Below, piece by piece: positions 1-10,021 of a DNA stretch of 64,000 bases. A program made the translations under genes and the position numbers. The notes beneath the pieces were generated by a model, which made no database searches, had not been told where the DNA came from, and saw only the letters and a list, made by a program, of their open reading frames with translations. This DNA comes from Stenotrophomonas sp. UBA2629. Its GTDB lineage: Bacteria; Pseudomonadota; Gammaproteobacteria; Xanthomonadales; Xanthomonadaceae. How positions within the stretch are numbered: position 1 is the stretch's first letter; every line of letters starts with the position of its first letter. The stretch is taken from contig DEOB01000010.1 in NCBI GenBank assembly GCA_002359895.1, forward strand, positions 132,378-196,377, read 5' to 3'.

Positions 1-330
1 GGCCAGCTCGCACGGGGTGCGGGTGCGCAGGATCACTTCACGCTTGTCCGATTCGATGAACAGGCCCATTTCGCCGACGAATTCGCCAGAACCGAAGTAA
101 CCCAGCACCAGTTCGCGGTCGTCATCTTCCTCGGCAATGATGCTGACCGAGCCGCTGATCACGTAATACATGGTCCCAGCGGGGTCGCCCGGGCGGAACA
201 CATCCGTCCGTGCCGGGTAGCGCCGGCGGTGGCTGTGGGCCAGAAATCGGTCGATGGTGGCTATGTCCAGAGCCAGCGGACTGGACGCGAGTCGCACGTT
301 GGACACTGTAGTAGCGTTCCCTGAGCTCAT
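1..330 (-). CDS. clp: CRP-like global regulator Clp, N-terminal part (cut by window edge)
   Basis: The minus-strand frame from the ATG at 328-330 runs open to the left edge (110 codons). It encodes the cyclic-nucleotide-binding fold of a CRP/FNR regulator: RRRYPARTDVFRPGDPAG, then YYVISGSVSII, then the phosphate-cassette-like stretch FGSGEFVGEMGLF. In Xanthomonadaceae this family is Clp, a c-di-GMP-responsive CRP homologue controlling virulence, biofilm and exoenzyme genes; that role is family knowledge. The C-terminal helix-turn-helix lies outside the window. It is divergent from speD, an arrangement I recall from xanthomonads. Confidence 0.9.
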   Translation of the reverse strand, partial: MSSGNATTVSNVRLASSPLALDIATIDRFLAHSHRRRYPARTDVFRPGDPAGTMYYVISGSVSIIAEEDDDRELVLGYFGSGEFVGEMGLFIESDKREVILRTRTPCELA

Positions 331-482
331 GATGGCCTTCACATAAAAGATGAACTTGCTTAACGGGCAAGCTTAACGAGGCCAATCATAAGGGGCAAAC
401 CCCGTTGACGGTGGACACGTTTCACAGGGGGGCACTTTGCCCCATACTTCCCACTTTCCCACCATCTACAGGATCGACCGCC

Positions 483-1277
483 GTGGTCAAGCCGTTGCCT
501 CGCCTGAGGTTGCAAGGATTCAACAACCTCACCAAGGCCTTGAGCTTCAACATCTATGACGTCTGCTATGCGCGTACTGAAGAAGAGCGCCAGCGTTATA
601 TCGAGTACATCGACGAAGAGTACAACGCTGATCGCCTCACGCAGATTCTGACTGATGTGGCCGAGATCATCGGTGCCAACATCCTGAACATCGCGCGTCA
701 GGACTACGATCCTCAGGGTGCGTCGGTCACAATTCTCATTTCCGAGGAGCCGGTGATCGACAAGAAGGCTGCGGGTAAGGAGTTGATCTCCGATGCCGTG
801 GTCGCCCACATGGACAAGTCGCACATCACGGTGCACACCTACCCGGAGACCCATCCGCAGGAAGGTATCGCAACGTTCCGTGCCGACATCGACGTGGCCA
901 CCTGCGGCGTCATCTCGCCGTTGAAAGCGCTGAACTACCTGATCGAGAGTCTGGAATCGGACATCGTGATCATGGATTACCGCGTGCGTGGCTTCACCCG
1001 TGACGTAAAGGGCAAGAAGCACTACATCGATCACAAGATCAACTCGATCCAGAACTTCCTGGCCAAGAACATCAAGTCGCGTTACGAAATGTTCGACGTC
1101 AACGTCTACCAGGAAAACATCTTCCACACGAAGATGCACCTGAAGGACTTCGACCTGGACCAGTACCTGTTTGAAGAGAAGGCCAAGAACCTTTCCTTCA
1201 AGGAGCGGATGAAGATCGAGGCGCTGCTCAAGCGTGAGATTGAAGAGCTGTTCCACGGCCGCAACCTGGCCGAGTAA
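483..1277 (+). CDS. speD: S-adenosylmethionine decarboxylase proenzyme
   Basis: This 264-residue protein closely resembles Escherichia coli SpeD over its whole length (LQGFNNLTKALSFNIYDVCYA near the start, FRADIDVATCGVISPLKALN in the middle, YQENIFHTKMHLKDFDLD near the end). It decarboxylates AdoMet to supply aminopropyl groups for spermidine. The proenzyme self-cleaves before a serine to form a pyruvoyl cofactor. I chose the GTG at 483 because it gives the same 264-residue length as E. coli SpeD; the frame is open further upstream to 405, but that extension is proline-rich and unlike the family. A strong terminator follows at 1359-1399. Confidence 0.95.
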   Translation: MVKPLPRLRLQGFNNLTKALSFNIYDVCYARTEEERQRYIEYIDEEYNADRLTQILTDVAEIIGANILNIARQDYDPQGASVTILISEEPVIDKKAAGKELISDAVVAHMDKSHITVHTYPETHPQEGIATFRADIDVATCGVISPLKALNYLIESLESDIVIMDYRVRGFTRDVKGKKHYIDHKINSIQNFLAKNIKSRYEMFDVNVYQENIFHTKMHLKDFDLDQYLFEEKAKNLSFKERMKIEALLKREIEELFHGRNLAE

Positions 1278-1358
1278 GCACCAATGCGGCAGTGGGCCTG
1301 GCCTGCTGTCGTGACAACAGGCGGACGGCCCGCCCTGCATTTCATGCAGATGTTTGCC

Positions 1359-1399
1359 GACGGCGGCCCGGTGCATACCCGGGCCGCCGTCTTTTTTTT
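1359..1399 (+). terminator. Rho-independent terminator of speD
   Basis: A 12-bp perfect stem (GACGGCGGCCCG at 1359-1370 with CGGGCCGCCGTC at 1380-1391) closes a 9-nt loop and is followed directly by eight T residues. It ends the speD transcript, so the downstream SMR gene at 1421 needs its own promoter or read-through. Confidence 0.93.
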
Positions 1400-1420
1400 G
1401 GCTTTTAGGGAAGTACCGCG

Positions 1421-1735
1421 ATGCCTTGGATTTACCTGCTGCTGGCCGGCGTGTTTGAAATTGGTTTCGCGCTGGGCCTGAAGTACAGCGAGGGTTTCAC
1501 CCGCCTGTGGCCCAGTGTGATCACGGTGGTGTTTGCCGCCATCAGCCTGTGGTTGTTGACCCAGGCACTGCGCACCATTCCGGTGGGCACCGGGTACGCG
1601 GTGTGGACCGGCATCGGTGCGGTGGGCGTGGCAGTGGCCGGCCTGTTTCTGTTTGGCGACAGCGCCTCGTGGCCGCGCCTGCTGTGCATCGGCCTGATCG
1701 TTGCTGGTGTGATGGGGTTGAAACTGGTCAGCTAG
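1421..1735 (+). CDS. gdx: SMR-family guanidinium exporter (Gdx/SugE type)
   Basis: This 104-residue protein has four predicted membrane helices and the SMR signature glutamate in helix 1 (Glu13, in AGVFEIGFALGLKYS). It also has the SugE/Gdx-type motif PVGTGYAVWTGIGAVG (about residues 50-65). The Gdx branch of the family exports guanidinium in exchange for protons; EmrE-like members export quaternary cations. The motif wording and GLKYSEGF fit the SugE/Gdx side better. No guanidine riboswitch hairpins are visible in the short upstream region, which is mostly the speD terminator. It starts at an ATG after a weak GGGAAG ribosome site. Confidence 0.85.
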   Translation: MPWIYLLLAGVFEIGFALGLKYSEGFTRLWPSVITVVFAAISLWLLTQALRTIPVGTGYAVWTGIGAVGVAVAGLFLFGDSASWPRLLCIGLIVAGVMGLKLVS

Positions 1736-1783
1736 GAGTGCCGGGCCGTGCGTGACCCGGGGCGTATGCACGCAACCCGTCAT

Positions 1784-1851
1784 GTAGTGCCGAGCCATGC
1801 TCGGCAGCGGCGTTCCCGGCAAGGCTCCAGCCGAGCATGGCTCGGCGCTAC
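1784..1851. repeat. SMAG-type REP doublet (GTAG stem-loops)
   Basis: GTAG at 1784 is followed by the stem TGCCGAGC (1788-1795), loop CAT and GCTCGGCA (1799-1806). A second stem-loop in opposite orientation, GCCGAGC-ATG-GCTCGGC (1830-1846), ends in GCTAC, the complement of GTAGC. This head-to-head pair matches the SMAG REP family of Stenotrophomonas. It sits between the convergent gdx and coq7 genes, a typical REP location. Confidence 0.9.
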
Positions 1852-1861
1852 AAGGGGCGCA

Positions 1862-2506
1862 TCAAATCCGGTACGCCACGGTCTTCATTGCCTTGGACGC
1901 CAGTGCCATCACCGAAGGAATCGGGAAGGGCAGCTTGCGCGCGCCGGCATGTTCAGCGTGGTCGGCGTGGCGGGCTTCGTCCACCTTCATCACTTTGAGG
2001 ATCTCGCGACTGCGCTGGTCGGCCGGGGGCAGGGTTTCCAGGTGTTCATCCAGATGCGCCTCCACCTGGCGCTCGGTTTCCACCACAAAGCCCAGGTTCC
2101 AGCCGTCGCCGCGCAGGCCGGCAAGCGTGCCGATGGTGTAGCTGCCGGCGTACCAGAGCGGGTTGAACAGGCTGGGGCGGCTGCCCAGCTCGCGCAGACG
2201 GTCGGCGCACCAGCTCAGGTGGTCGGTTTCTTCCTGTGCCGCCGCCAGCAGGTGCTCGCGGGTGGCTGGGTCGCGGGCCACGGCGGCCTGGCCGAAATAC
2301 AGTCCCTGCGCGCAGACCTCGCCCACATGGTTGATGCGCATCAGGCCGGCGGCGTGTTGCGCCTCGGCCGGGTTCAGCACCACCTCGGGAGTGTCGCCGG
2401 CCGGATTGGCACGGGATGCCGCCGGATTGCCGAATACGGTGTCCAGCGCACGCTGCGCCTCGGTGAGCAGGTGGTCCAAGGGAGTCTGTACGCGGGCGCG
2501 GGTCAT
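1862..2506 (-). CDS. coq7: 2-polyprenyl-3-methyl-6-methoxy-1,4-benzoquinone monooxygenase
   Basis: This 214-residue Coq7-family diiron hydroxylase carries out the penultimate step of ubiquinone synthesis, hydroxylating demethoxyubiquinone. The metal ligands are visible: Glu in NHVGEVCAQGL, the ExxH in QEETDHLSW, Glu in VEAHLDEHLE and the ExxH in VDEARHADHA. It begins with RARVQTPLDHLL after the ATG at 2504-2506. The open frame continues upstream to 2680, but that extension is basic and proline-rich with no family match. It is divergent from rplM and converges on gdx with a SMAG repeat between them. Confidence 0.93.
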   Translation of the reverse strand: MTRARVQTPLDHLLTEAQRALDTVFGNPAASRANPAGDTPEVVLNPAEAQHAAGLMRINHVGEVCAQGLYFGQAAVARDPATREHLLAAAQEETDHLSWCADRLRELGSRPSLFNPLWYAGSYTIGTLAGLRGDGWNLGFVVETERQVEAHLDEHLETLPPADQRSREILKVMKVDEARHADHAEHAGARKLPFPIPSVMALASKAMKTVAYRI

Positions 2507-2706
2507 GTGGGCTGCAAAGGGCGGAGGTGTCCGGATTCTCGCCGCTGGCCCCGGGCCTGCCAAGGCCGTCTTTGGTGGCAAAGGGGCTTGGTTGCACCGG
2601 CGAGCGCGGCCCGGTACAATTCCGCGCTTCTGTTTCATCTTCACAACGCGTGGCAGAGTTCCGGCAGTCCATCGCCGCAATGAGCCCGACCTACTTAGAG
2701 TTCTTT

Positions 2707-3135
2707 ATGAGCACTTTCACTGCAAAGAACGAGACCGTCCAGCGCGACTGGTACCTCGTTGACGCCGCCGGCAAGACGCTGGGCCGTCTGTCCACCGAGC
2801 TGGCTCGCCGCCTGCGTGGCAAGCACAAGCCGGTCTACACCCCGCATGTTGACACCGGTGATTACCTGGTCGTCATCAATGCCGACAAGATCACTGTTAC
2901 CGGCAAGAAGCTGAAGGACAAGAAGTACCATCGCTTCACCGGTTACATCGGTAACCTGAAGACCGAGACCCTGGAGCAGGCGCTTGAGCGTCACCCGGAG
3001 CGCGTGATCGAGATCGCCGTCAAGGGCATGCTGCCGAAGGGCCCGCTGGGCCGTCAGATGTACCGCAAGCTCAAGGTCTACGCTGGCACTGAGCATCCGC
3101 ACGCCGCACAGCAGCCGCAGGTTCTGGATATCTAA
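2707..3135 (+). CDS. rplM: 50S ribosomal protein L13
   Basis: This 142-residue protein is the standard length for bacterial L13. Family hallmarks are visible: RDWYLVDAAGKTLGRLST near the N-terminus, the GDYLVVINADKI strand, YHRFTGYIGNLK, and the C-terminal GMLPKGPLGRQMYRKLKVY. It binds 23S rRNA early in large-subunit assembly. The ATG at 2707 gives MSTFTAKNE; earlier in-frame starts would add a non-conserved extension. rpsI follows after 2 bases in the universally conserved rplM-rpsI operon. Confidence 0.98.
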   Translation: MSTFTAKNETVQRDWYLVDAAGKTLGRLSTELARRLRGKHKPVYTPHVDTGDYLVVINADKITVTGKKLKDKKYHRFTGYIGNLKTETLEQALERHPERVIEIAVKGMLPKGPLGRQMYRKLKVYAGTEHPHAAQQPQVLDI

Positions 3136-3137
3136 TC

Positions 3138-3530
3138 ATGGCTATCACTCAAAACTACGGCACTGGCCGCCGCAAGTCCTCCACCGCTCGCGTGTTCCTG
3201 CGCAAGGGCGCCGGCAACATCACCGTCAATGGCCGTCCGCTGGACGAGTTCTTTGGCCGTGAGACCGCACGTATGATCGTGCGTCAGCCGCTGGAACTGA
3301 CCAAGAACACCGAAACCTTCGACATCCTGGTCACCGCCGCTGGCGGCGGCACCACCGGCCAGGCCGGTGCGATCCGTCTGGGTATCGCTCGTGCGCTGGT
3401 TGAGTACGACGAAACCCTGAAGTCCGAGCTGCGTAAGGCTGGCTTCATGACCCGTGACGCCCGTGAAGTCGAGCGTAAGAAGGTCGGCCTGCACAAAGCA
3501 CGTCGCGCCACCCAGTTCTCCAAGCGCTGA
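3138..3530 (+). CDS. rpsI: 30S ribosomal protein S9
   Basis: This 130-residue S9 shows YGTGRRKSSTARVFLR at the N-terminus, GGGTTGQAGAIRLGIARAL in the core, and the basic tail RKKVGLHKARRATQFSKR whose final arginine reaches the P-site tRNA. It is co-transcribed with rplM (2-base gap) and followed by a strong terminator at 3577-3603. Confidence 0.98.
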   Translation: MAITQNYGTGRRKSSTARVFLRKGAGNITVNGRPLDEFFGRETARMIVRQPLELTKNTETFDILVTAAGGGTTGQAGAIRLGIARALVEYDETLKSELRKAGFMTRDAREVERKKVGLHKARRATQFSKR

Positions 3531-3576
3531 TCCATCGCGCCTGGTGTGGGATTCTTCGGAATCCCGCTGGGAAAGC

Positions 3577-3603
3577 AAAAGCCCGGCTTCGGCCGGGCTT
3601 TTG
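3577..3603 (+). terminator. Terminator of rplM-rpsI
   Basis: AAAAGCCCGGC and GCCGGGCTTTT pair across a short TTCG-type loop, giving a symmetric hairpin with an A-tract before and a T-tract after. It lies about 45 bases past the rpsI stop. The roughly 220 bases that follow, to 3824, show no supportable gene. Confidence 0.92.
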
Positions 3604-3824
3604 TCGTTTCTGGATATTGGATTGTGTTGTGTGGGGTGTTGTCGTCGCCGCCTCGATTGCGCCTGCGGGGTGGGGGTCTATCCAATCGTGTCCCTTTACC
3701 TTGTGACTTCTGGCGCATCCGGCTTGGCGCCCGTGTGGCAGTCTCGATGGGTAGGCTGAATAGGTATGCGCTTGGGTCGAGGGTTGTGTTGCGTGAGAGG
3801 GTTGGCTTTTGAGCGCCCAAAAGA

Positions 3825-3850
3825 AAGGCCTGATCTTTCGATCAGGCCTT
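3825..3850 (-). terminator. Terminator of the tRNA-Met/tRNA-Gln transcript
   Basis: AAGGCCTGATC (3825-3835) and GATCAGGCCTT (3840-3850) form an 11-bp perfect stem with a TTTC loop. On the minus strand it lies just downstream of tRNA-Gln and is followed by a short T-rich tract (TCTTTT), so it probably ends the two-tRNA transcript. Confidence 0.8.
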
Positions 3851-3859
3851 CTTTATATT

Positions 3860-3934
3860 TGGCTGCCCCGGATGGATTCGAACCACCGAATGCCTGAGTC
3901 AGAGTCAGGTGCCTTACCGCTTGGCGACGGGGCA
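3860..3934 (-). tRNA. tRNA-Gln (anticodon CTG)
   Basis: The minus strand folds as a 75-nt tRNA with encoded CCA. The acceptor stem is TGCCCCG/CGGGGCA, the anticodon stem CCTGA/TCAGG with loop CTCTGAC giving anticodon CTG, and the T arm contains GGTTCGAATCC. It is co-oriented with tRNA-Met 55 bases upstream and probably on the same transcript. Confidence 0.95.
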
Positions 3935-3989
3935 AAATAGGCGATTATTATCGCATTTCCCTGAGTGGATGCCAATCTCTGGCATCCCT

Positions 3990-4066
3990 TGGTGGCTATA
4001 GGTGGACTCGAACCACCGACCCCAGCATTATGAGTGCTGTGCTCTAACCGGCTGAGCTACATAGCC
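3990..4066 (-). tRNA. tRNA-Met (anticodon CAT, probable elongator)
   Basis: This is a 77-nt minus-strand cloverleaf with acceptor GGCTATG pairing with TATAGCC, D arm TAGCTCAG...GGTTAGAGC, anticodon stem CAGCA/TGCTG with loop CTCATAA (CAT), T arm GGTGGTTCGAGTCCACC and encoded CCA. The paired first base of the acceptor stem argues for elongator rather than initiator Met; tRNA-Ile2 with a modified C34 cannot be excluded from sequence alone. Confidence 0.92.
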
Positions 4067-4185
4067 TCAGGGAGCCGGTAATTCTGGAGATGTCGGGGCG
4101 AACTGTCAATAGTTTTTTCTTTGCTTGTGGCCCGGGCAAGGCCATGGCAGAGTCCTCGACAGTAGAAATTTTAGGAGTCCGCATC

Positions 4186-4785
4186 GTGATCGATCCGGAC
4201 GGCTATCGACCGAACGTCGGCATTGTGCTGATGCGGGAAGACGGGCAGGTGTTCTGGGCACGACGTGTGCGCCGGGATGGCTGGCAGTTCCCGCAAGGCG
4301 GCATGAATACCGACGAGACGCCTGTCGAGGCCATGTACCGCGAGCTGCAGGAGGAAACCGGCCTGCTGCCTGAACACGTCGAAGTGCTGGGGGCGACCCC
4401 TGGCTGGCTTCGCTATCGGCTGCCCAGCAGGGCCATCCGTCACAACGAACGGCAGGTCTGCATCGGCCAGAAGCAGGTCTGGTTCCTGCTGCGTCTGACC
4501 GGTGATGAGGCTCATGTGCAGTTGGATCTGACCGAAACGCCGGAGTTTGATAGCTGGCGTTGGGTGGATTTCTGGTATCCCGTTGAGCATGTGGTGATGT
4601 TCAAGCGCGGTGTCTACGCACGTGCATTGAGGCATCTGGCACCGCTCGCGCGCGGGGTTGCCGGCGCGGATGTGCAGTCAATGCCAGCCGCCGCGCAGGA
4701 GGCCTGGTTGCCGGGCAATACCGCAGGGCACGACCGCCCACGCAAGCTGCAGCGGGGCCGGGGCGGTTGGCGCAAGCAGAGTTAA
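4186..4785 (+). CDS. rppH: RNA pyrophosphohydrolase RppH
   Basis: This 199-residue Nudix hydrolase converts 5'-triphosphorylated RNA to monophosphate and so starts 5'-end-dependent decay. The start IDPDGYRPNVGIVL and the block VCIGQKQVWFLL match E. coli RppH. The Nudix box GGMNTDETPVEAMYRELQEE is complete. I chose the GTG at 4186 because it gives the conserved MIDPDGYRPN start with AGGAG nine bases upstream; the open frame extends back to 4090. The C-terminal tail from about residue 155 is longer than in E. coli and ends in basic residues. Confidence 0.94.
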   Translation: MIDPDGYRPNVGIVLMREDGQVFWARRVRRDGWQFPQGGMNTDETPVEAMYRELQEETGLLPEHVEVLGATPGWLRYRLPSRAIRHNERQVCIGQKQVWFLLRLTGDEAHVQLDLTETPEFDSWRWVDFWYPVEHVVMFKRGVYARALRHLAPLARGVAGADVQSMPAAAQEAWLPGNTAGHDRPRKLQRGRGGWRKQS

Positions 4786-4806
4786 TAATGATTAACGCTC
4801 GAAATT

Positions 4807-4825
4807 GACAACCATTCGCATTTGC
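4807..4825 (+). promoter_or_regulatory. Putative Fur box upstream of bfd
   Basis: Read on the minus strand, the 19-mer GCAAATGCGAATGGTTGTC matches the Fur consensus GATAATGATAATCATTATC at 12 of 19 positions by my count, with the NNNAAT hexamer rhythm intact. It lies about 50 bases before the bfd start, where a Fur site would repress an iron-mobilising ferredoxin. Confidence 0.6.
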
Positions 4826-4873
4826 GATTGAATGCCCTTCAGCCGATTTGGCAGTTTTGAAGGGCAACGCACC

Positions 4874-5074
4874 GTGTACGTCTGCATCTGCAATGGGGTT
4901 ACCGATCATCAGATCCGTGAAGCCGCGCTTGCCGGTTGCGACAGCGTGTCCGAACTGACCATGCGTACCGGTTGCGGCTCCAACTGCGGCTCCTGCCTGG
5001 ACATGGCCGCCGGCCTGCTGGAGCAGGCGCGGGCGACCCGCGAGTTGCCGCTGCCTCTGCTGCGGGCCGCCTGA
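4874..5074 (+). CDS. bfd: Bacterioferritin-associated ferredoxin
   Basis: This 66-residue [2Fe-2S] protein has the Bfd/BFD-like pattern: YVCICNGVTDHQI gives the first two cysteines (CxC) and TGCGSNCGSC the other pair. It delivers electrons to bacterioferritin to reduce and release stored iron. I chose the GTG at 4874 because it gives the compact family start MYVCICNGVT; the longer frame from 4832 adds an unconserved leader. bfr follows 115 bases downstream, with a Fur-like box in front of each gene. Confidence 0.92.
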   Translation: MYVCICNGVTDHQIREAALAGCDSVSELTMRTGCGSNCGSCLDMAAGLLEQARATRELPLPLLRAA

Positions 5075-5107
5075 GCCTGCCCGCGCCGGGCCTGTTCGGG
5101 TGCGGCG

Positions 5108-5126
5108 GCTAATGATCACGATTCGC
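5108..5126 (+). promoter_or_regulatory. Putative Fur box upstream of bfr
   Basis: The minus-strand 19-mer GCGAATCGTGATCATTAGC agrees with the Fur consensus at 13 of 19 positions by my count, best in the right half (GATCATTA). It lies in the bfd-bfr gap, about 64 bases before the bfr start, suggesting that bfr also has its own iron-responsive promoter. Confidence 0.5.
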
Positions 5127-5189
5127 GTTCCTTCATGCGCGCTCGGCAACGGGTAAAGTGCGCCCGTTACTACTGCGGGAGTGAGCGCA

Positions 5190-5660
5190 ATGAAAGGCGA
5201 CGCCAAGGTCATCGAATTCCTCAACAAGGTCCTCTACAACGAGTTGACCGCCATCAACCAGTACTTCCTGCACGCCAAGATGCTGAAGAACTGGGGGCTG
5301 AAGGAATTGGCCGAACACGAGTACAAGGAATCCATCGACGAGATGAAGCACGCCGATGTGATTTCTGATCGCATCCTGTTCCTTGAAGGCCTGCCGAATT
5401 TCCAGGCGCTGGGCAAGCTGCGCATCGGCGAGAACCCCACTGAAATCCTCAAGTGCGATCTGGCGCTGGAGATGGATGGGGTGAAGGTGCTGCGCGATGC
5501 GGTGGCCTACACCGAATCGATGGGTGACTACGTCAGCCGCGAGCTGTTCGTGAAGATCCTCGACTCGGAGGAAGAGCACATCGACTGGCTGGAGACCCAG
5601 CTGGATCTGATCGAGCGTATTGGCGAGCCGAATTATCTGCTGACCAAGATCGACGACTGA
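5190..5660 (+). CDS. bfr: Bacterioferritin
   Basis: This 156-residue heme-containing ferritin has the ferroxidase ligands visible: Glu18 in NELTAINQYF, then Glu51 and His54 in DEMKHAD, with a second ExxH in SEEEHIDWLE. The heme ligand Met52 is present in the same DEMKHAD motif, so this is a heme-binding bacterioferritin rather than a plain ferritin. It stores iron as a 24-mer. The ATG at 5190 has GGGAG nine bases upstream; an in-frame GTG at 5181 is too close to that site. It is partnered with bfd just upstream. Confidence 0.96.
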   Translation: MKGDAKVIEFLNKVLYNELTAINQYFLHAKMLKNWGLKELAEHEYKESIDEMKHADVISDRILFLEGLPNFQALGKLRIGENPTEILKCDLALEMDGVKVLRDAVAYTESMGDYVSRELFVKILDSEEEHIDWLETQLDLIERIGEPNYLLTKIDD

Positions 5661-5723
5661 TCAGCCGCGCAACGGGTGCAGCATTGCCCGGCAATCCGCG
5701 TTAAAAAACTGAAGAGTCGTAGC

Positions 5724-5756
5724 CGCAGGAACCGTCGTGTCACGTCGGTTCCTGCG
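5724..5756. terminator. Intergenic hairpin between convergent bfr and hybrid-kinase genes
   Basis: CGCAGGAACCG (5724-5734) and CGGTTCCTGCG (5746-5756) form an 11-bp perfect stem. The flanking T-tracts are poor on both strands, so it may be a weak bidirectional terminator or only a transcript-end stabilising hairpin. Confidence 0.5.
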
Positions 5757-5843
5757 TGCGTTTGGGGCGATGAAATGCGTGGCGCTCCATGCCTGGATGG
5801 AAGATGCGATTCCCGCGCTGGTGCATCCGCCGCGCGTGCTGCT

Positions 5844-8168
<2,325 letters not shown>

Positions 8169-8169
8169 T

Positions 8170-9990
8170 TCAGAGCACCGCGTTCTGGAAGTCGAAATTG
8201 AGCTCGTTACCGGCGCGCTGCACAACGTTGCCCTGGATGAAATCCACGCCGCCCATCCACATTGCTGCTGCCGCCTGTGGATCTTCAATCTGCTGGCCGA
8301 TGATCTGCAGATTGGCGCGGTGTGCGTGGTCGATGGCCTGGCGCAGTTCGTCACGCAGCTGCTGGCTGGTGTGACTGCCGGCATACCGCGCCGCCATGCG
8401 CACGAAGCTCAGCGGCAACTGGCTCAGCAGCGCGTTGGCTTCGTCGCCCGGCTCGAACTGGCTGAGGCAGAACTGCACCCCGGCAGGCATCAGCTGCGCG
8501 CAGAACTGCTGCAGGCTCACCGCATGCACCAGAGCGTCGGACAGGCGCACGTCGATCACCAAGCCGTTGCCGGCCACCTGGCGCTCCTGCAATGCCTTGA
8601 GCAACCATTGCGCATAGGCGCTGCGCGAAAGCGTGCGCAGTGACTGTGACACGAACAGCCGCAGCGGCGGCTGAGCGAACTGATACAGGTGCAGCAGGCC
8701 CAGCGCGTGTTCGACAACCTGTTGATCCAGATCGGCGATGCGGCCTGCAGCCTCGGCTGCGGGAATAACCTGGCCGGCGGACAGCAGCGTGCCGTCGCTC
8801 TGGCGCAGCCGCAGCAGCACCTGGTACTGCGCGGTGTCGCCACCGGCAACGGCGACGATGGGCTGATATGCCAGCTCAAGTTGACCATCCAGCAAGGCCA
8901 GGTGCTCCTCGTTGAGCGAGGCTTCTTCGGAGGTGTATGCGGCCACGCCGTTGTTGTTCAAACGGGCCTGCAGCGCAGTACGTTCCACCGCTTCCAGTGC
9001 GCTGTCGGCATCGCTGAAAGTGCCGTTCAGCGGCGCATGGCCGACGGCGCAGCGCAGGAAAACAGATTCATCCTCGCGCGCGGCAAACGGCTGGGCCGAC
9101 AGCCGTTCGCGGATGCGCTGTGCCAGCGGTTCCACGGCATCGGCTGCGATGTCACGCGCCAGCAGCAGGAAGCTGTTGTCGTTCAAGCGGGCCAGCAGGT
9201 GCGGCTCCAGGTTGTCGGCCAGACGCTGCCCGGCCTGCACCATCAGCCGCTCGAAGCTGGCATAGCCATAGCGCTCACGCAGGCCCAAGGCGCTGGCGAT
9301 CTCAATGAACATCAAACCGCCGGGCTGCTGCTCGGTGAGCGTGGCCTGCAGTTGCCGCATCACGTTGTGGCGCGTGGGCAGGCCGGTCTCCGGGTTGTTC
9401 AACATCGGGCCGGTGTCACTCTTGCCCTGTGCCTGCAGGCGGTTGCGGCGGATGCGGTTGGCCACGGCGGCGACCAGATGACGCGGCCGAATGGGCTTGA
9501 CCAGTACGTCGTCAGCACCGCAATCGAGCACCTCGAACTGGCGATCCGGGTCGGCCTCGCCGGTCAGGAACACGATGGGCAGCAGCTGCTGATGCGGCTG
9601 CTGGCGGATCATCGCGGTCAAGCGCATGCCGTCCAGCCCGGGCATGTGCAGATCCATCAGGATCAGGTCCGGGCGGTGTTCGCTGATGGCCTGCTGCACG
9701 CCTTCGGCTTCCATCTGCACGAAGGCCTGCATGCCGGCACCATGCAGCACGCTCTGTGCGAACAAGGCCTGCGAGCGGTTGTCTTCGACAATCAGCACGC
9801 GGTACGGCGTGTCGTCGGCGAGGGCGGGCGAGGTGTTGGCTGTCGACGCGGAGGGTGCGGCCTTGAGCTGAGCCTGCACGGTCTCGGTGGGCGGCGCATT
9901 GCGCACGCTCCAGCGCTGCCAATAGTCGGCAGGCGGTGTTTCGGCGCGCACAGGGCGGGCGTTGGCAATGGGGGTGTCGGTACTGGCCAT
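8170..9990 (-). CDS. REC-GGDEF-EAL protein with both c-di-GMP motifs degenerate
   Basis: This is a 606-residue cytoplasmic protein. The receiver domain spans about residues 62-180 (YRVLIVEDN, phospho-acceptor Asp113 in LILMDLHMPGLDG, Lys in VLVKPIR). A GGDEF-like domain follows, in which the signature reads LNDNSF instead of GGDEF. The EAL-like domain has YQVLLRL where EALLR is expected, so both cyclase and phosphodiesterase activity are probably lost. FimX-type proteins have comparable degeneration and act as c-di-GMP receptors, but this one has no PAS domain. It is the first gene of a pair with the hybrid kinase, its likely phosphodonor. ATG start at 9990. Confidence 0.88.
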   Translation of the reverse strand: MASTDTPIANARPVRAETPPADYWQRWSVRNAPPTETVQAQLKAAPSASTANTSPALADDTPYRVLIVEDNRSQALFAQSVLHGAGMQAFVQMEAEGVQQAISEHRPDLILMDLHMPGLDGMRLTAMIRQQPHQQLLPIVFLTGEADPDRQFEVLDCGADDVLVKPIRPRHLVAAVANRIRRNRLQAQGKSDTGPMLNNPETGLPTRHNVMRQLQATLTEQQPGGLMFIEIASALGLRERYGYASFERLMVQAGQRLADNLEPHLLARLNDNSFLLLARDIAADAVEPLAQRIRERLSAQPFAAREDESVFLRCAVGHAPLNGTFSDADSALEAVERTALQARLNNNGVAAYTSEEASLNEEHLALLDGQLELAYQPIVAVAGGDTAQYQVLLRLRQSDGTLLSAGQVIPAAEAAGRIADLDQQVVEHALGLLHLYQFAQPPLRLFVSQSLRTLSRSAYAQWLLKALQERQVAGNGLVIDVRLSDALVHAVSLQQFCAQLMPAGVQFCLSQFEPGDEANALLSQLPLSFVRMAARYAGSHTSQQLRDELRQAIDHAHRANLQIIGQQIEDPQAAAAMWMGGVDFIQGNVVQRAGNELNFDFQNAVL

Positions 9991-10021
9991 CGGTACTCCC
10001 GGTAGACCGGGGATTATGCGT

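Noticed and set aside
1280..1420. Guanidine riboswitch before the Gdx-type exporter
   Set aside because: The interval is dominated by the speD terminator, and no ykkC-type or paired ACGR-loop hairpins can be drawn.
2510..2706. L13 leader regulatory RNA before rplM
   Set aside because: The described L13 leader is a Gram-positive element; I cannot fold a convincing equivalent here.
8170..9990. Calling the REC-GGDEF-EAL protein FimX
   Set aside because: Both motifs are degenerate as in FimX, but there is no PAS domain, the receiver is intact, and a kinase is its partner.
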